DNA of 64,000 nucleotides from Larix kaempferi (GCA_027924585.1 BSBM01000199.1:12776501-12840500); one strand, 5' to 3'; shown: positions 21,788 to 34,733, numbered from the stretch's first letter. Program-made: numbers and translations. The notes: generated from the letters alone by a model not told the origin.

Positions 21788-23380
21788 TTATCTGATATGT
21801 AGTTGATTTCGAAGGGATCTTCTTTGCTTAGAATTCCAATGCTCTAGAGTGTACCCATGTTGAATATAATGCACTAGATCTCTATACCATGAATCGGGAG
21901 TGGTAGGAATAGAACACACTTCTAACAATTTCATTTCATATTCATTGTTCCATCCATTAACCTCTTCATTTGAATTATAAGTAAGCAATTTGCATAGTCC
22001 TTGACCTTTGAAATTATTTTTAGGCTTAAATTCTAGATCATACTCTTGTAATGCAACCACCCAATTTCCACGTCTTTCTCCCTATTCCTTTTGGACAAAT
22101 AAAGATCTAACAGTCGGATGAGGTACTACAACCTTAGTTCTATTCTTAAGAATATAGGGTCTGAAATACTTTACAGCTTTGAATACCACATAAGCTTGTT
22201 TGTCTACATCTGAGTAATTGAGTTCGGCCCCTTATAACCTAGTGCTCATAAAATATATCGGGTACTCATCCCCTTGCTCTACCTTTTGTGTGAGCACTTT
22301 CCCAAGAGAATGATCAGAAGCAAACATATAGATAATGAAATATTTTCCAAGATCAGGATTGCTTAGTGAATGTGCATGTGCAATAGCGTTTTTAAAATTC
22401 TTAAATGCATTATTTTCTATGTCATTCCATTTAAACTGTACAGTTTGCTTCACCATTTGATGCAAAGCTGTTACAATATGTGCAAAATCTGGTACAAACC
22501 TTTGAACAAAATTCATTTTTCCCATGAATGACTGCATCGTATTCTTATTATGGGGCATGGGAATCTGGAGTATAGCTTGTATACTTTGTGGATCAATTGA
22601 GATTCCCTTTTTATATATGATGTGTCCTAATAGCTTCCCTTCCAAAATGGCAAATATGTTTTTCTTTGGGTTAAGAGATATACCATAGTTTCTACAACGT
22701 TCAAAGATTTGTTTCAAGTGAAAAGCATGATCCTCTCTTTTCTTGGATAAAACCATAACATAATCTAAATAAACAACAACATTGTGGCCGATTAATCCTC
22801 TAAATGAAATTTCCATGGCCCTTTGGAATGTAGCTCCAGCATTCATAAGGCCAAACGGCATTCTCCCATAAGCGAATGTTCCCCATTTTGTGTGGAAGGT
22901 AGCCTTGAGACAATCCTTTTCGGCCACTAATACTTGATTATGTCCTGAAAATCCATCTAACAAGGAGAACATTTCTGAGCCCGACACAATTTGTAAAATT
23001 TGTTCCATGGGTGGAACCGGGTAATTGTCTTTTTCTGATGCTCTATTTAGATTTCAAAAATCCATAGACAGTCTTATCTCTCTCGATTTCTTTCGTATAG
23101 GCACTAAGTTTTCCACCCATTCAAAATGTCGAACTTTGAAAATAATTTTGGCATCCAATAACTTCTTTAATTCCTTCTGAATTAGTGGTTCTAAGGTAGG
23201 ATGCATTTTCCAAAGTTGTTGTTGAAAAGGATTTGCACCTTTTTTAATTGGGATCACATGTTGTATAATACTTGCATCATAAGTCTTCAAATCATCATAC
23301 GTCCATCCAAAGACATCTTTGTATTGTTGAAACAATGTAATGAACTTATATCTTTCACTAGGCGAGCAACACTTTCCCAA
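21788..23380 (-). pseudogene. Gypsy reverse transcriptase and RNase H, catalytic site altered
   Basis: One frame with few stops. The RT starts near 23380 (CSPSERYKFITLF, TYDDLKTYD), and continues through LEPLIQKELKKLLDAKIIF, LLDGFSGHNQ and MPFGLMNAGATFQRAM. The catalytic box reads YLDYVMV instead of YLDDV, so the second Asp is lost. A TGA at 23051-23053 replaces the Arg expected between MDF and NLNRAS (CGA to TGA). The RNase H follows RT (FKWNDIENNAFKNFKNAI, FASDHSLGKVLTQ) and breaks at a TAA near 22232, resuming at 22060 with VALQEYDLEFKP. Further stops at 22075-22090. Confidence 0.9.
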
Positions 23381-23563
23381 GTTAACGTACTTTGGCTCTT
23401 GCTATGTTCCTAAGTTCACTAATTCATACTACATTGAGGAGATATTTGTTTTAGCATTAGCTGACTTCCTAAATTTATGTTGCAGATCAAATAACTTCTC
23501 TATAGTTTGTACTCCTTTTGGCATAAAATTTACATTGCTTTTATCCTCATCTTCTAGATCTTA

Positions 23564-24235
23564 TTAATGTTGATCTTCATCAATAACCGATTCTTTGAAC
23601 GTACTTTCATCAGTCAAGAAATCGATAATTTGCTCATCATCATCAAACACTCTCCAATTAGTAACATTATCTGTAACAAATGGTCTGAAAAGTAATTCAA
23701 TGGAACATTTATTATTAGTTGGTACTAGACGTGAAGCGGAAGTAGCTAATAAATCAGCAGCAACATTTTGTAATCTAGGAATAGAATTTATATTAAAAGC
23801 ATCAAAATTAGAGATCAAATTCCATACCTCAGATTGATAACCTTTCAAGTGTGGATATAGAAAATGAATAGTATTTCTTACATGTCTCACAATTATCTCA
23901 GAATCACAAAAAAAAATTAAATATTTAACATTTAAGCCAATTGTTTTTTTGAGCCCCTGAATCAGGGCTTCATACTCAGCAGTGTTATCGGTGCATTCGA
24001 ATTCTAATATAAAAGAGAGAAATAGTATTTTACCTTGGGGATCTATAAGAACACAACCTGCTCCTGCTCCCTCCTGTGTCTTAGAGCTATCAAAATATAA
24101 ATTCCAAAACTTAAATTCTATTTTATCTATGTTAGTATTGTTATCTAAGTCAGTGACTAACTCTACTATATTACAATCAATATCATCATTCGGTGCAAAT
24201 TGAAGGAGATCGGACTGTGTTTATGAATCATGACC
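23564..24235 (-). pseudogene. Second RNase H domain, placed between protease and RT
   Basis: Read through 24120-23564, the minus strand gives WNLYFDSSKTQEGAGAG, then FECTDNTAEYEALIQGLKK, FCDSEIIVRHVRNTIH and RLQNVAADLLATSASR. These are the four acidic catalytic positions of a ribonuclease H of the extra (archaeal-like, aRNH) type known in Tat-lineage gypsy elements. It is in the same frame as the protease and RT. The region is open for over 180 codons here, then passes through DNVTNWRVFDDDEQIIDFL toward the RT. In Tat elements the extra domain is commonly described downstream of RT; here it is upstream. Confidence 0.82.
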
Positions 24236-24451
24236 ATTAGTTTCAGCTTGTTAATTTCCAAGTTCTATTTCCATAAATTATTTTCCCAATACCGAAGATG
24301 GTAAGTTGACTGGTTCATTCATTCCTTCTAGCTCTATCACATTGAACTTCATATGTGGCTCTCTCAACACGTTAATCTGATTATGTTTGTTTTGATACGG
24401 AAACCACAAATGAGACCAATCTGTTGCAAAATAATCATTCAATTTTCTTGA

Positions 24452-24733
24452 CTAGTCCCTACTTAATATAAATCCATAAGCTTCTGGAATATCAACTACT
24501 ACAATATCAATGAATTGACATACTCTTGAATCTGCAGCCAATCTAATCAGAACATTCTTCATTTCCCCTATGACTTTGACATCTGACCTCTCAAGTTGAA
24601 TAATCTGGGAAGGGAATGCGATTGGTTGTCCATTAATCCTTTTACAAATAGAAAGCGGCATAATGTTAGACGAAGCTCCTGAATCTACCAAGCAGTTATG
24701 CACATTATAATTAAAAAATTCAAAAGTAAGCAA
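24452..24733 (-). pseudogene. Gypsy aspartic protease (retropepsin)
   Basis: The motif CLVDSGASSNIMPLSIC carries the catalytic Asp-Ser-Gly. The flap and second-strand regions follow (IGEMKNVLIRLA, VVDIPEAYGFILSRD), ending in the (L)GRD-like block here read as SRD. About 94 codons are open. It is in frame with the second RNase H and RT downstream. It would cut the Gag-Pol precursor. Confidence 0.88.
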
Positions 24734-25323
24734 GAAAGGTGGGGTCTAAGATTTTGATTTTACACCAATACTGGATTTGTTTATCTCGGTATTTGATTCT
24801 ATCACCTCTAGTTGTTTATCTTTATTAGCAACATTTCTTGTTGCTACATTCAAATCAAAATCTTCTAGTAACTTCTTCCTTTGTTGTGGTAAATTACACT
24901 TTTCAAACAAGGATTTGTTCTCTTTTGTTTTCTCAATATCTTTGACAATATCATACCCTGTATTATGGTTTCAACCAGTATTTCCACCTATATTAAGTAT
25001 GTTCAATGAATGGGTTTCTTCTTTATGGACTAATGGAGTTGTTGCTTTTTTACCCTCCGAAGAATTAGTAAATATTTTCTCCGCCACTTTTGGTTGTGGT
25101 TTATTTGTATTATTAGCTTATTCTGAGTTTTGATAATGGGATTACTCGATTTCCCTATTGGGAGTGATATGCTTTGTTCATCAACTGGTCCTTTACTCCT
25201 AATGGCATAATCAATGGACAAAACTTGGATTTCTTCTATTTCTTTTTCATCATCCAAACCAAGATTTGGTGCCCAGTCCCATAAAACTAGTGTAGTTTCT
25301 TCATTATGATCTTCTATTTCATT

Positions 25324-26225
25324 TTATTGATCTTTATCCTGATCTTCTTGATCTAATAGTTGCTTGTCCAACAATTGATTCATTACTAAAGTCATCGAAT
25401 TAATCCATTGTGGGCATGTTTTCTCATAATGATTCTCTTGATGGAAAGTGCAAAAGCGATCCATGCCAACTTCATTTAAGTTAAGAACAGTAGACTCATT
25501 AGTTGGGGACTTTATATTTTCTTCTTTTTTTTTCTGATAGAAAGGTTTAGAAGGTTTTCTTGTTGAAGAGCTGACACCTTTTCCCTTTTCCATGTCCACT
25601 ATCTTATTGGTCAAATTTTGAACCAATTTAACCACACTTTCTAGCTCATTCGAAGATTCTTCATTAGGTCTGGCCAATAACAAAGGTTTCTTATTAGATA
25701 GATGTCTTGCTTCAGTTTCTACGACATGCTTCAGAATATTATTCATGTATGTCTCTACTTTCTTAGCTTCTTCAAAATTTTCCATTAAATTAACCTTACA
25801 TGATCATTTAACAAACATAGCTAAGGGCGGATGTAGTGTTGTGGTGTAGTATTCAATCAATCATTCTTCAGCAAGTTTTGTATCAACACTGAATTTATTC
25901 AAAACAGTTGTAAACCGTTGATTAAAATCTTGCACCTTTTCCCGATTATCCATCCTTAAAGACATTAGTTCTTTCATAAGTGAATCTAAAGTTCCATGTT
26001 CAGCGAATTTGCTTAAAAATACCTTCTCAAAATTCTTACAATCGGTTATAAAACTAGTTTGTAAGATAAAGAACCAAGATGATGCTTTAGGTTCAAAAGT
26101 GTATGGGAATAATCTACATACAACATATTCATGTTCTACATGTTGGATAATGTTGGCATTTGATCTCAAATATGCATTAGCAAAAGAATGTCAAGCACCA
26201 CTGTTATTTCAAAGTAAAAAATATT
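25324..26225 (-). pseudogene. Gypsy Gag (capsid core and zinc-binding end)
   Basis: Two blocks in one frame. 25861-26225 carries the retrotransposon Gag fold (YTFEPKASSWFFILQ, WENFEKVFLSKF-like, LMSLRMDNREKVQDFNQRF). 25324-25785 has a charged stretch, a Lys-rich linker and CTFHQENHYEKTCPQW, a C-x2-H-x3-H-x4-C arrangement in place of a CCHC knuckle. A stop near 25860 separates the blocks. The N-terminus is lost at about 26225, where the copia LTR of the plus-strand element begins. Confidence 0.82.
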
Positions 26226-26261
26226 AAAATAAAAGTAAAATATATTATGAAGAGTCACAAT

Positions 26262-26713
26262 TGTTCGTTATGAAGAGTCATGATGATTTATTTTTACACC
26301 TCTTCAATGATTATATAAACAAAGTCTTGTGTTCGGAGAGGAGTGTCTCAAAAGTTCTTATTTGAAGATCAAAAGCAGAGGCTAGAGAAAGAATATGAAG
26401 AACAAAAGCAGTTTTTGAAGAGTTGAAAAACAAAATTAGAGAAACGGGGTGTGGGTGCATCCTTCAGTTGTAGCTGAGAAAATGGGGATGGGTGTCTCCA
26501 ACAAGTTGTACCTTGCAAAACATTGTAAATAATATTTTTCGGTTAATAGAAAGAATTGGTGGTTGTTCCATTTTGGGTTTTCCACGAAAAAAACTCTTTG
26601 TACTGTGCATCTTGTTGATTACATAAACATTAATAATTAAAAGTGGTTTGAATTGTGAGAAATTAACAATACTGATTCACTCCCCCCTCTCAGTATTGTA
26701 CAATATTTCAACA
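26262..26713 (+). repeat. 5' LTR of plus-strand copia element (start approximate)
   Basis: Ends AATATTTCAACA two bases before the primer site; TGTTCG at 26262 is the best matching start (TGTT...AACA). TATATAAAC at 26312-26320 is a TATA box. U5 holds TTTTGGGTTTTCCACG and a pyrimidine run CCCCCCTCTC near 26684. It adjoins the truncated gag of the minus-strand gypsy element, so it was inserted there. Confidence 0.75.
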
Positions 26714-26715
26714 AT

Positions 26716-26727
26716 TGGTATCAGAGC
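26716..26727 (+). other. tRNA-iMet primer binding site of plus-strand copia
   Basis: TGGTATCAGAGC two bases after the LTR end, followed by TAGATCC; canonical for plant copia elements. Confidence 0.92.
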
Positions 26728-26771
26728 TAGATCCTTCACTATAGTCTAAACCACTGCAAGGAATATCTTAA

Positions 26772-27238
26772 TGAAAACCACAATGGATCAACAAGAAGGG
26801 CTAGCTGCTAACAAAGCACCATTATTCATAGGAGATAACTATGCATTCTGGAGTGTAAGAATGAGATGCCATATAATGTCTCTTGGATGCAACATTTGTA
26901 ATTTTGGTTAAAAAGGGTATAAAATACCAGAAAACCTACCTACAAATAAAGATGGAAAAGATCGATATGAATCCAATGCCAAAGTTTTGAATGCAATTTT
27001 GAATGGATTAACAAACTCAGTGTTTGTTAAATTTATGCAATGTAAGACAACCAAAGAGACTTGGGATAAATTAAAAACTATCTATGAAGGAGCTACCAAA
27101 GTCAAACAATCAAAAATTCAAACATACAAAGGGCAGTTTGAAAGACTGAAGATGAAAGAAGAAGAAAATATTGTATAATATAATCTAAGAGTAGATGAAA
27201 TTGTCAATGTTATTAGAAGTCTGGAAGGAGAAATAGAT
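26772..27238 (+). pseudogene. Copia Gag N-terminal part, interrupted
   Basis: ATG at 26772 opens MKTTMDQQEG and then FIGDNYAFWSVRMRCHIMS, typical of a copia Gag head. Stops occur (TAA after CNICNFG; TAA after EEENIV). Later blocks CKTTKETWDKLKTIYEG and QFERLKMKEEE are the standard Gag alpha-helical core. Coding stops at VNVIRSLEGEID, where the element at 27239-35006 is inserted; the same Gag resumes at 35007 with EKEIIQK. Confidence 0.85.
27234..27238. repeat. Left target duplication (TAGAT, imperfect pair)
   Basis: TAGAT before the LTR at 27239 pairs with AAGAT at 35007-35011 (four of five bases). Joining the two gag halves across one copy gives a spacing that matches the usual copia Gag. 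Confidence 0.55.
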
Positions 27239-28642
27239 TGTAATACCCCCATTTTGACCCTTAGGATAAATTGGCTTTTAATGTAAATATTGTATACATG
27301 TGATGTATGTTTTCCTAGCGTGGAGCTCAAGGCCAAGGCCCCGCTAGTGGATGCTCATATTTTTAGTTAAAAAGGAAAGTATTAGATATTATGTTATCCA
27401 TGTGCTATTAAGCCATGGAAATTGTAAAAATGATGTAAATAAACATCATGCAATAAATACCAAAAGAAATGGCTATGGAAGCAACTAATAAGAGGGGGCC
27501 ATGTGTATCCACTAGGGAGCGGTGAGGGGGTTGTGGGATTGAACCATATGCTTCCAAATGTCATGTTGAGAACCCATTTGACCTTCCTTGCTGGCATTTA
27601 ATTCTATTGTAATGAAATAGTTGAAGAAATCAGTCCATGGCTTCAATGGAGCATGGGCAGCCTAAAAATTCGTATGGCAGGGTATGGGCTCTGTTTCTTT
27701 GACCCACAAGTCACTCTACCTCATGGGAATTCATTTTTTCCTCATTCCCATTCCATTGTTGAAAATCCAAGCTTCAGTTTTCATCCATTACACATGCTCA
27801 GCGGTGAGAAAAACCAGAAATCGCAACTCTGAGAAAAGCCACATTTTGAAGTGCCAAAAATGCCCAGAAACTTGTGTGGACAGTGAAATCCAATGAGGGA
27901 TCCATAGACCTGAAACTTGGGGTGAATTTGAGAGTGTTAGATGCCCAGAAATACATAGGAAAACCCCGATTTTATAGACCGAAAATCCAAATACGGGACA
28001 TAGTTATTTGGTGACAGAACTGAGAAAATTCAAGCGTGGATGATAGAGAAGAAGATAGAATAGAGGTTGGAAATGCTTGATAAACCCAACTGTGTGTTGA
28101 TTTATCATGACTGTTTGTGTGAAACCATGGTTGTGAGTAAGCATGTTTAGTTCCTCCTTAGTGGATACACATCCCATCTCGGGGGTGGTCTCTCAGCTGA
28201 AAGAATATAGGTTGGACAAGGACCTATGGTTGGGTGGAACATTGCTCTCACATAGCTAGTTGTTTGGACCGTTTCATCTTAAAGATAAGTATTCTCTGTG
28301 GTTTGAATTATGCCCATTCTGTATTCTACAGTGTGTTAATTAGTGACTATTTTGTTAATTGAATGAAATGATTATCTTAAGTTAATCAACATAAATCCTA
28401 TGCATAGCATGAGAAGGGGACTAATTATCTGCATGTTGTTTCACCCTTCAAGTTGGGAGAACATGCGGATGCATTCTACTTTATATGTGTGTTAAAATGT
28501 TTTAATTATTCTTCTGTATAATTTAATTATGCATTGATTTTTAATTGTGATTTCCGTCATATGGCTAGTGGGGAGAATTAGACACTCCATGTTGCGTTCA
28601 TGCTCCCTCTGTGGGTCGGGATGATGGGAGGGGGACGTGACA
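27239..28642 (+). repeat. 5' LTR of the chromovirus-like element (about 1.4 kb)
   Basis: TGTAATACCC at the start, GACGTGACA at the end, GAG spacer, then a primer site. The first 153 bases match 34852-35004 with few changes. No second full-length copy exists in the window, so the inner end rests on the primer site. Confidence 0.65.
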
Positions 28643-28645
28643 GAG

Positions 28646-28659
28646 TGGTATAAGAGCCC
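28646..28659 (+). other. Primer binding site of chromovirus-like element
   Basis: TGGTATAAGAGCCC, one base off TGGTATCAGAGCCC, three bases after the LTR end GTGACA. This layout (CGTGACA, short spacer, TGGTATCAGAGCC) is typical of gypsy chromoviruses. Confidence 0.7.
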
Positions 28660-28914
28660 ATGTTGCAGCACTAGGGATACTTGGGCCGAACTATGAGCTT
28701 ACAGGAAAATATCAGAATGTTTAAAGAGGTATTGATGAAGTTTGGGGAATCATTTGATTGAGATAATGACATAATAAGAGTTCTCAGGATTGGTAGGGGA
28801 TCACACAGTTGGATTGTTTTCGTCGAGAGATTTCCAATGGTACCAAATTTTCTCAATTTGGACTTGGGATGAGAAAGTTATGGACCTGAGAAGTTATGCG
28901 GTCGGGCTTCCGCA

Positions 28915-29330
28915 TTTCCGATTTCTACATTGCAAATTGCGGAAGTGACATTTTCGGCGGTCGAAAATTGGTGTTCCGCAATTCCGAGTTCCGCAGTACG
29001 GATTGTGGATTACAAATTGCGGAAGTGACATTTTCGGTAGTCAAAAATTGGCATTCCTCAATTCCGAGTTTCGCAGTATGGATTGCGGATTGCGGATTGT
29101 GGAAGTGACATTTTCAGAGGTTCAAAAATGTCACTTCTGCAATTTTGAGTTCCGCAATACGGATTGCGGATTGCGGAAGTGACATTTTCGAAGGTTGAAA
29201 ATTGGGCGTTCCGCATATCCGACTCCTGCATTGCGGATTGCGAACTGCGGAAGTGACATTTCCGAAGTTGAAAATTTGGCGTTCTGCATTTCCGACTCCC
29301 GCATTGCAGAAGGTGCGAGTTGCAGATTGC
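28915..29330 (+). repeat. Tandem repeat, period 74-80 bp, five copies
   Basis: The core GGAAGTGACATTTT recurs at 28941, 29021, 29101, 29175 and 29249, spaced 80, 80, 74 and 74. Each unit also has a GTTCCGCA...TTCCGAGT block and GATTGCGG steps. It lies shortly after the primer site, in the leader or gag region. Confidence 0.88.
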
Positions 29331-32300
29331 AGGTTCAGGGAAAAAAAATAAAGCCCGAAACTCGATTTTTGGATAGCAGGAGTATGCAGACTCAGAATTG
29401 GATGAGTCCAGTGATGTTAGGAGGCCATGAAAGAACCAGTGAGGGTCCCAAGCCCATTATGCTTCAATTTGGCATAAAATTGGAATTAATGGGTTTTACA
29501 AATTGGTGTCCCGAAGCTTGGCAAGAGGTCAGATTGAGTTGAAATCGATATGGAGCGGCCATGGAGCAGGGACAATGTAAGTTTAGAATCTTGGAGCCAA
29601 ACTCCAAAGGATGTAGAGTCAGGGTGTGCGAGAAGGCCAAAAAACATTATTCCAGGCCACATTTTCGGAATTTTGAAAAGCTTGCAGAACATGGAAGTGA
29701 ACCCAAATGTTGGATTCAATAAATCTACTGAACTTGACATTTCATCTTCTCATTAAAACAAACAATTTTCGTTAGACAAATATTTTCCAGAAATGCACAG
29801 TTTGGAAGATAGCCATTTTTTGCCAAAATTTTGAAATTTTGGAAAAAGTGGAAAGGTCAAAATAGTAAAACCCAGAATTTTATAGAAGATGAACGGTACA
29901 TCTGAATAGAGATCGGAAAGTTTGTGAGTGTTCCTTGTCATATGGGCTAACTTCACCCGATAGAAAAGTTTTCATGATTCTTCATATATTTGCTTCTACA
30001 AGTGGCTGAAGTTGGCATTTCAAAATAAAATACAACTATGTAAAAAGTGCAGAATTTTGGTAAAAATTGTAATTTTTGAGGTAATGTGATTTCCACACTT
30101 GAAGTCGGAATGAAGCACGTGGATAGGAATTGGAAAGCTTATCCAGTAGGGAACAATGGTGCATAACCAGAATTTGAATGAATTTTCCATGTATCATAGA
30201 TATTTAGAGCAGAAAAGTGCTAGTGGTTGTTTTGAATTTCCTCCAATTTTTAGAATTGTCAATATGGGCAATTTCTCGAATTGCATGCCTAGAAAGTAGC
30301 GAGTAGGAATATTATGCATGAGTATATGTATTGAATTGTTTCTTGGTGATAAAATCATAGCTAATGATTCCTTGTGTGTTTGCTAGAGGCCATGAAATTG
30401 GACCAGCTATGATGTGGAAGAGGAATCCCATGCGATGATGAGGGATTGGAAAGGGAGGATTCCTTAACCCCTGTTTTGCTGCTCTATTTATATTTTATGA
30501 TCTTGATGTACAGAAAATTATGGCATGGGAATGCTAAAAACACAAGAGAATAGATGGATGGCATGAATATGCATTGGTTGGCATATTAATAAACATTGCA
30601 TAGTGCATGAGCAGATGTTTACGCACGCATATGATATTACATATTGGTAAAAGTAGTGAGGTTTTACATATGCAATGAACCACGAATGGTAAATATTGTG
30701 GTTGATAATCACAATTGGTGTTGGTATTGGTTGTAGGACCAAAGACAATAGAAGCATGGCTAAAGATGTTGATGATGTTGTTGCATATGACCAACAACCT
30801 TATGAAGAAAATGTTAGGGCAACAAATCCATGATCAAGAGGTTGTGGAAGAATTTTGTAATCCTCTGTAAGAGACCAACTGATCAGGTAACATCAAAGGT
30901 GTAAATGGGAGCCATGTAGGTAATGGTTTAATTATGATGATTGCATAAGTGTTGAAAGGGGATTGAGTAAGAATCCCTTGAACCATATTTAGTAATCATA
31001 AAATGGTATACTTATAAGGTTGAATGTATTCATGTGAATACCATACTGCCATAGTATGGTGGAGTATGGAGTGGTGAAGGAAATAGGCCTCATACCATGT
31101 GACTGTTTAGGAATTCATATTGCATTCATATAAAAATATATCATGCCATGTGTATGTTTGTTATGATTTTAATAACCAAAGCAAGTGAGGACTGGTGGTC
31201 CTGATTATGGTAACGCGTGATATATGAGATAGTCATGGTTAATGCCATAATGTGGTTGGAATGATAATGTTGTGGTGCTCAACAAGTATACCATGAAATC
31301 CCTATTGGTGTTAATTTGGATGAAACCTCTTTTCCAACAACCAAGGAGTGAGAAAAACCTTGATGTGTTTTTTGGGTGGAGAAGGAAGGCATCCATATAA
31401 GTTAACCAAGTGAATTTGGGAGATGGTTGGGGATGGTGTTGAAGCATTAGCTAGAATGTCCAACTTACCATAATAAGAAATCTGTGTAGGCACCAAGATG
31501 TCTTAGATCAATGATGTAGTGTATTGGGTGCATTGAGTAAATGCACATTAAAAGATTTTGCAAATCTTGTAGTTATACATTTAGTGAATGCATATGAAAA
31601 ATTTGAGTAAATGTTGTGAATGTGCATGCATGTATGTAGTTACACCTTATAAGATGCATTGTGTGCATGTATGACGGTGATATATGTATATGTTTCATTA
31701 CAATTAAACAATAGATGAAATGATGAATTAATGATAATTCTAAGATCATTTCATGAGTTGCTATGAATGCAAGGGAAGGACTGCATGAAGGTAGTCATGT
31801 TTGATGGGCTGCCAGAATGCTCTGTTGGAAGGACAGAGTCATATAAATGATATGGATATGAAGTAATGAGCATTTAAAAGCTTTAAGTTGATTGCATAGA
31901 TGGTGTGATGGTGTCTTGTAATTTTATTGTGATAAGGGTGCATATAACATAAGCCTATACATTTCATTGCATTTGAAATGTTAACAGCTAAGAGTGTTTG
32001 AATTATGGAGTGTTATAATTCTGAAGATCACTTTAATGACTGTTGTAAAGGTTGCAATAAAAATATTATATGCATGAACACTCACCGTTTGTTTAGCTTA
32101 TTGAAGGTACAAACCACAAGTAGGATTGTCTTGGACATGGAAATGTGGCTAAGACCACAATAAAGGCTGAAAGCTACGATGTGCAATAGCCAAACATTAT
32201 GAGGAGGATCTCACATGTGTGAAATATGATTTCTATAGGAAAACAGATTTGAAAATTTTGATTTAGAGCTTATGAGAAGGAATCCCATGGCTGCAAACTC

Positions 32301-34265
32301 TAAGTTCTGTTAAAAAGAAGAATTGTAAATTATAGATTTGTAAATCTCAAAATTGGAATTTTGTTGATAAATGACTAATGACTATTTGGCTTATATGAAT
32401 TGTGTCATGAGGACATGTTGTAAAATGGATGTTCATGTATGGAAACAGACATAAGACCATAATTGGAGAAGTGATGCCACTTACAAGAGCCAAACAGTAT
32501 GAGAATGTCCCATCTGCACTACATGTTAGTAAACCATGTGAGTGAGATGATAAAACTATGCCAAGAGGACATATGCGGGTTATGGAATGTGAAAAGGATT
32601 GGGGTGGAAAACCAGGGGACTATTAACTCAGAGAAGGGATCCCCCATTCCTCATTAATGAAGAAAGACTACATCTGCAAATGGATAGGTGTTCTGTGACC
32701 CTAGCTAAGAATATGCATGTCTAATTGTTAGAGTCAATATGCAGGGCATGTTTTGATTTTATTTCCATTATGGCAGACTGCTTGAGTATGAGTAGGGCCT
32801 ACATGGCTCACATCGGAAAGGGGTGCACACTTTTCTGATGTCGGGTTATGACAAGATTGTCAATAATGACTACACCCTAAGGGAATGGACGCATTCTTGG
32901 TGTTTCAATATTTGATAGTGAATGTTATGAAATATGTTTACAGTTTTAGAGCAGCAATACTGATGAGCTTGCTTATCCATCTTGTGTTGTCATCTTGAAC
33001 AGATGCAATTTGGTGTTGCACACGGAAGAAGAAAAGTGAAAGGTTGTTGTGAGGGGTTGTGGTGGAAGGGTTGCTGTATATGAAAGGTTTTTGTGAGGGG
33101 TTGTTCTGAAGAGGTTGTTGTGTGTGTGAAGGTGTGGTGATATTGGTGAAGGGTTGTTATATTCCTGCGGCTCCGTAGTAGAGCCTTGACCTTGAAATGG
33201 TCATGGTGCAGTTTCCTTCCATTGGCTGATGACCCAGACGGATGTGTTGGATTGGAAATGGAAAGGGAAAACCAGGTATGGGACTGGTTTGGCACCACCA
33301 ATGCTTGGTAAATCCAAAGAGTAAACTGGTTGGGAATTAACTACTTGATGTTGTGGAACAACATGTGTGTTGGCCAAACATCCACCCTACAGGTGATCCA
33401 AGGCTTGTAAAGTAAAGAAGGAAACCTGTGGAGTAGAGAGGAAATGCCCAATACATATAAGTATTTAATTTTCATTCATTTCTTATATTAGATAATGAAA
33501 ATTTGATGAACAAATCTTATGACAACCAAGTTGATACACTATTGTTTCTATGATTGGAAACTTTGGTCATTACAAGAAAGCAAGAACTATGAAGGCATCC
33601 GAAGGATGCATTTGGACATGTGATTGTCCTAGAAAGCTCTATATGAGCAGCAATGAAAGATGGTGCTAGTGGACTTGTGTGGGTCCTAACAGCCAAGAGT
33701 TTTGTAGACAAACCATGTGGAAAGGTTCACTGGTTGAGAGGTCTTGGATAGACCTTAGAAACTAATTGTCATAGCCAAGAAAGGGCAAGTCAAGCATTCA
33801 CATTGAAGTGAAAGAGGCTAAGGAGCATGGAACCACAGTGGTGGTGTGGCTCAATATTGGAGCAAGATTAAGAGGGGAAAACCCTTACTCTCCTCTTTCC
33901 TTTTTATTGATGCATTTAGGAAACAGAAAATTGTTAAATGCATTTTATGGCTGAAAGTAGAGTGTGTTTATTTGCTTGAAATAAATTGTGAATGTTGAAG
34001 TAGTTAATTCCATGTGAAGGGATGGACATGAACGAGGTCATGTGTCTGTTGGGAAAGCATGAAAAGTGTGAAAGTCTCTTGGATAAAGCATGGACTACCC
34101 ATGTCAATTGGGCAATTAATTGACAGATTTTAATGTTTATATTATGCTTGGCCTAATAGAAATTGCAATGATGTATTTCACAGGTTAGAAGTGAAAGTTA
34201 ATTGGTTGTAGTTGTTACAAAAACAGTGGTACTAGCGAGCAAAGAGTGGGCTGTTGTGCACATTG
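29331..34265 (+). other. Non-coding interior of the chromovirus-like element
   Basis: No domain on either strand in almost 5 kb. There are short TG/GTT-rich patches (33040-33150, GGGGTTGT steps) and two similar segments containing AGCCAAACA.TATGAG near 32188 and 32508 that hint at an internal duplication. Where pol should be, there is nothing recognisable. Confidence 0.5.
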
Positions 34266-34284
34266 GCCATTAAAACAAACCAAA

Positions 34285-34733
34285 AGCTAATGGATTTGGC
34301 TGAAAATATTCTTCAAACAATTGCCAAGACCCAAGAGAATCTTGGAGAAATGCTCAAGCTACAAAAGTAGCAGAATGAGATGAACCATAAGGTTTTGCAG
34401 GACTCTATTTGTCTGCAAAGGCAAGTAAAAATAATTCTGGAAATAATCAACCGAGGAAAGGACAATGGATCAATGAGGATGCATTCATCCAATCATTCCA
34501 CTAAGAAACATTCTAGGTGGAAAGATTCAAAATCAATTGAGCAGGAAAAGAAGAAGAGGCCACTGAAATGTTGGGAATGTGGAGAAAATCATCTCTTCCG
34601 CAACTCCCCAACAATGAACAGCAAGAGGGATAGTAGCCCTGAAGGTTTCATACTTGTGGATGAGCTGGAAGATCACAACCAGCAGGAGTATCTTATGGAA
34701 GCCAAAGGACTTGATCCTGAAAGTTCAAAGTAA
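34285..34733 (+). pseudogene. Gag C-terminal fragment with damaged zinc knuckle
   Basis: Reads in plus frame with one stop (TAG at 34368-34370): a helical stretch LAENILQTIAKTQENLG, then a basic region and CWECGENHLFRNS. That is a CCHC knuckle whose last Cys is Ser. It ends at TAA 34731-34733, about 110 bases before the polypurine tract. Protease, RT and integrase that should follow in gypsy elements are absent. Confidence 0.65.
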
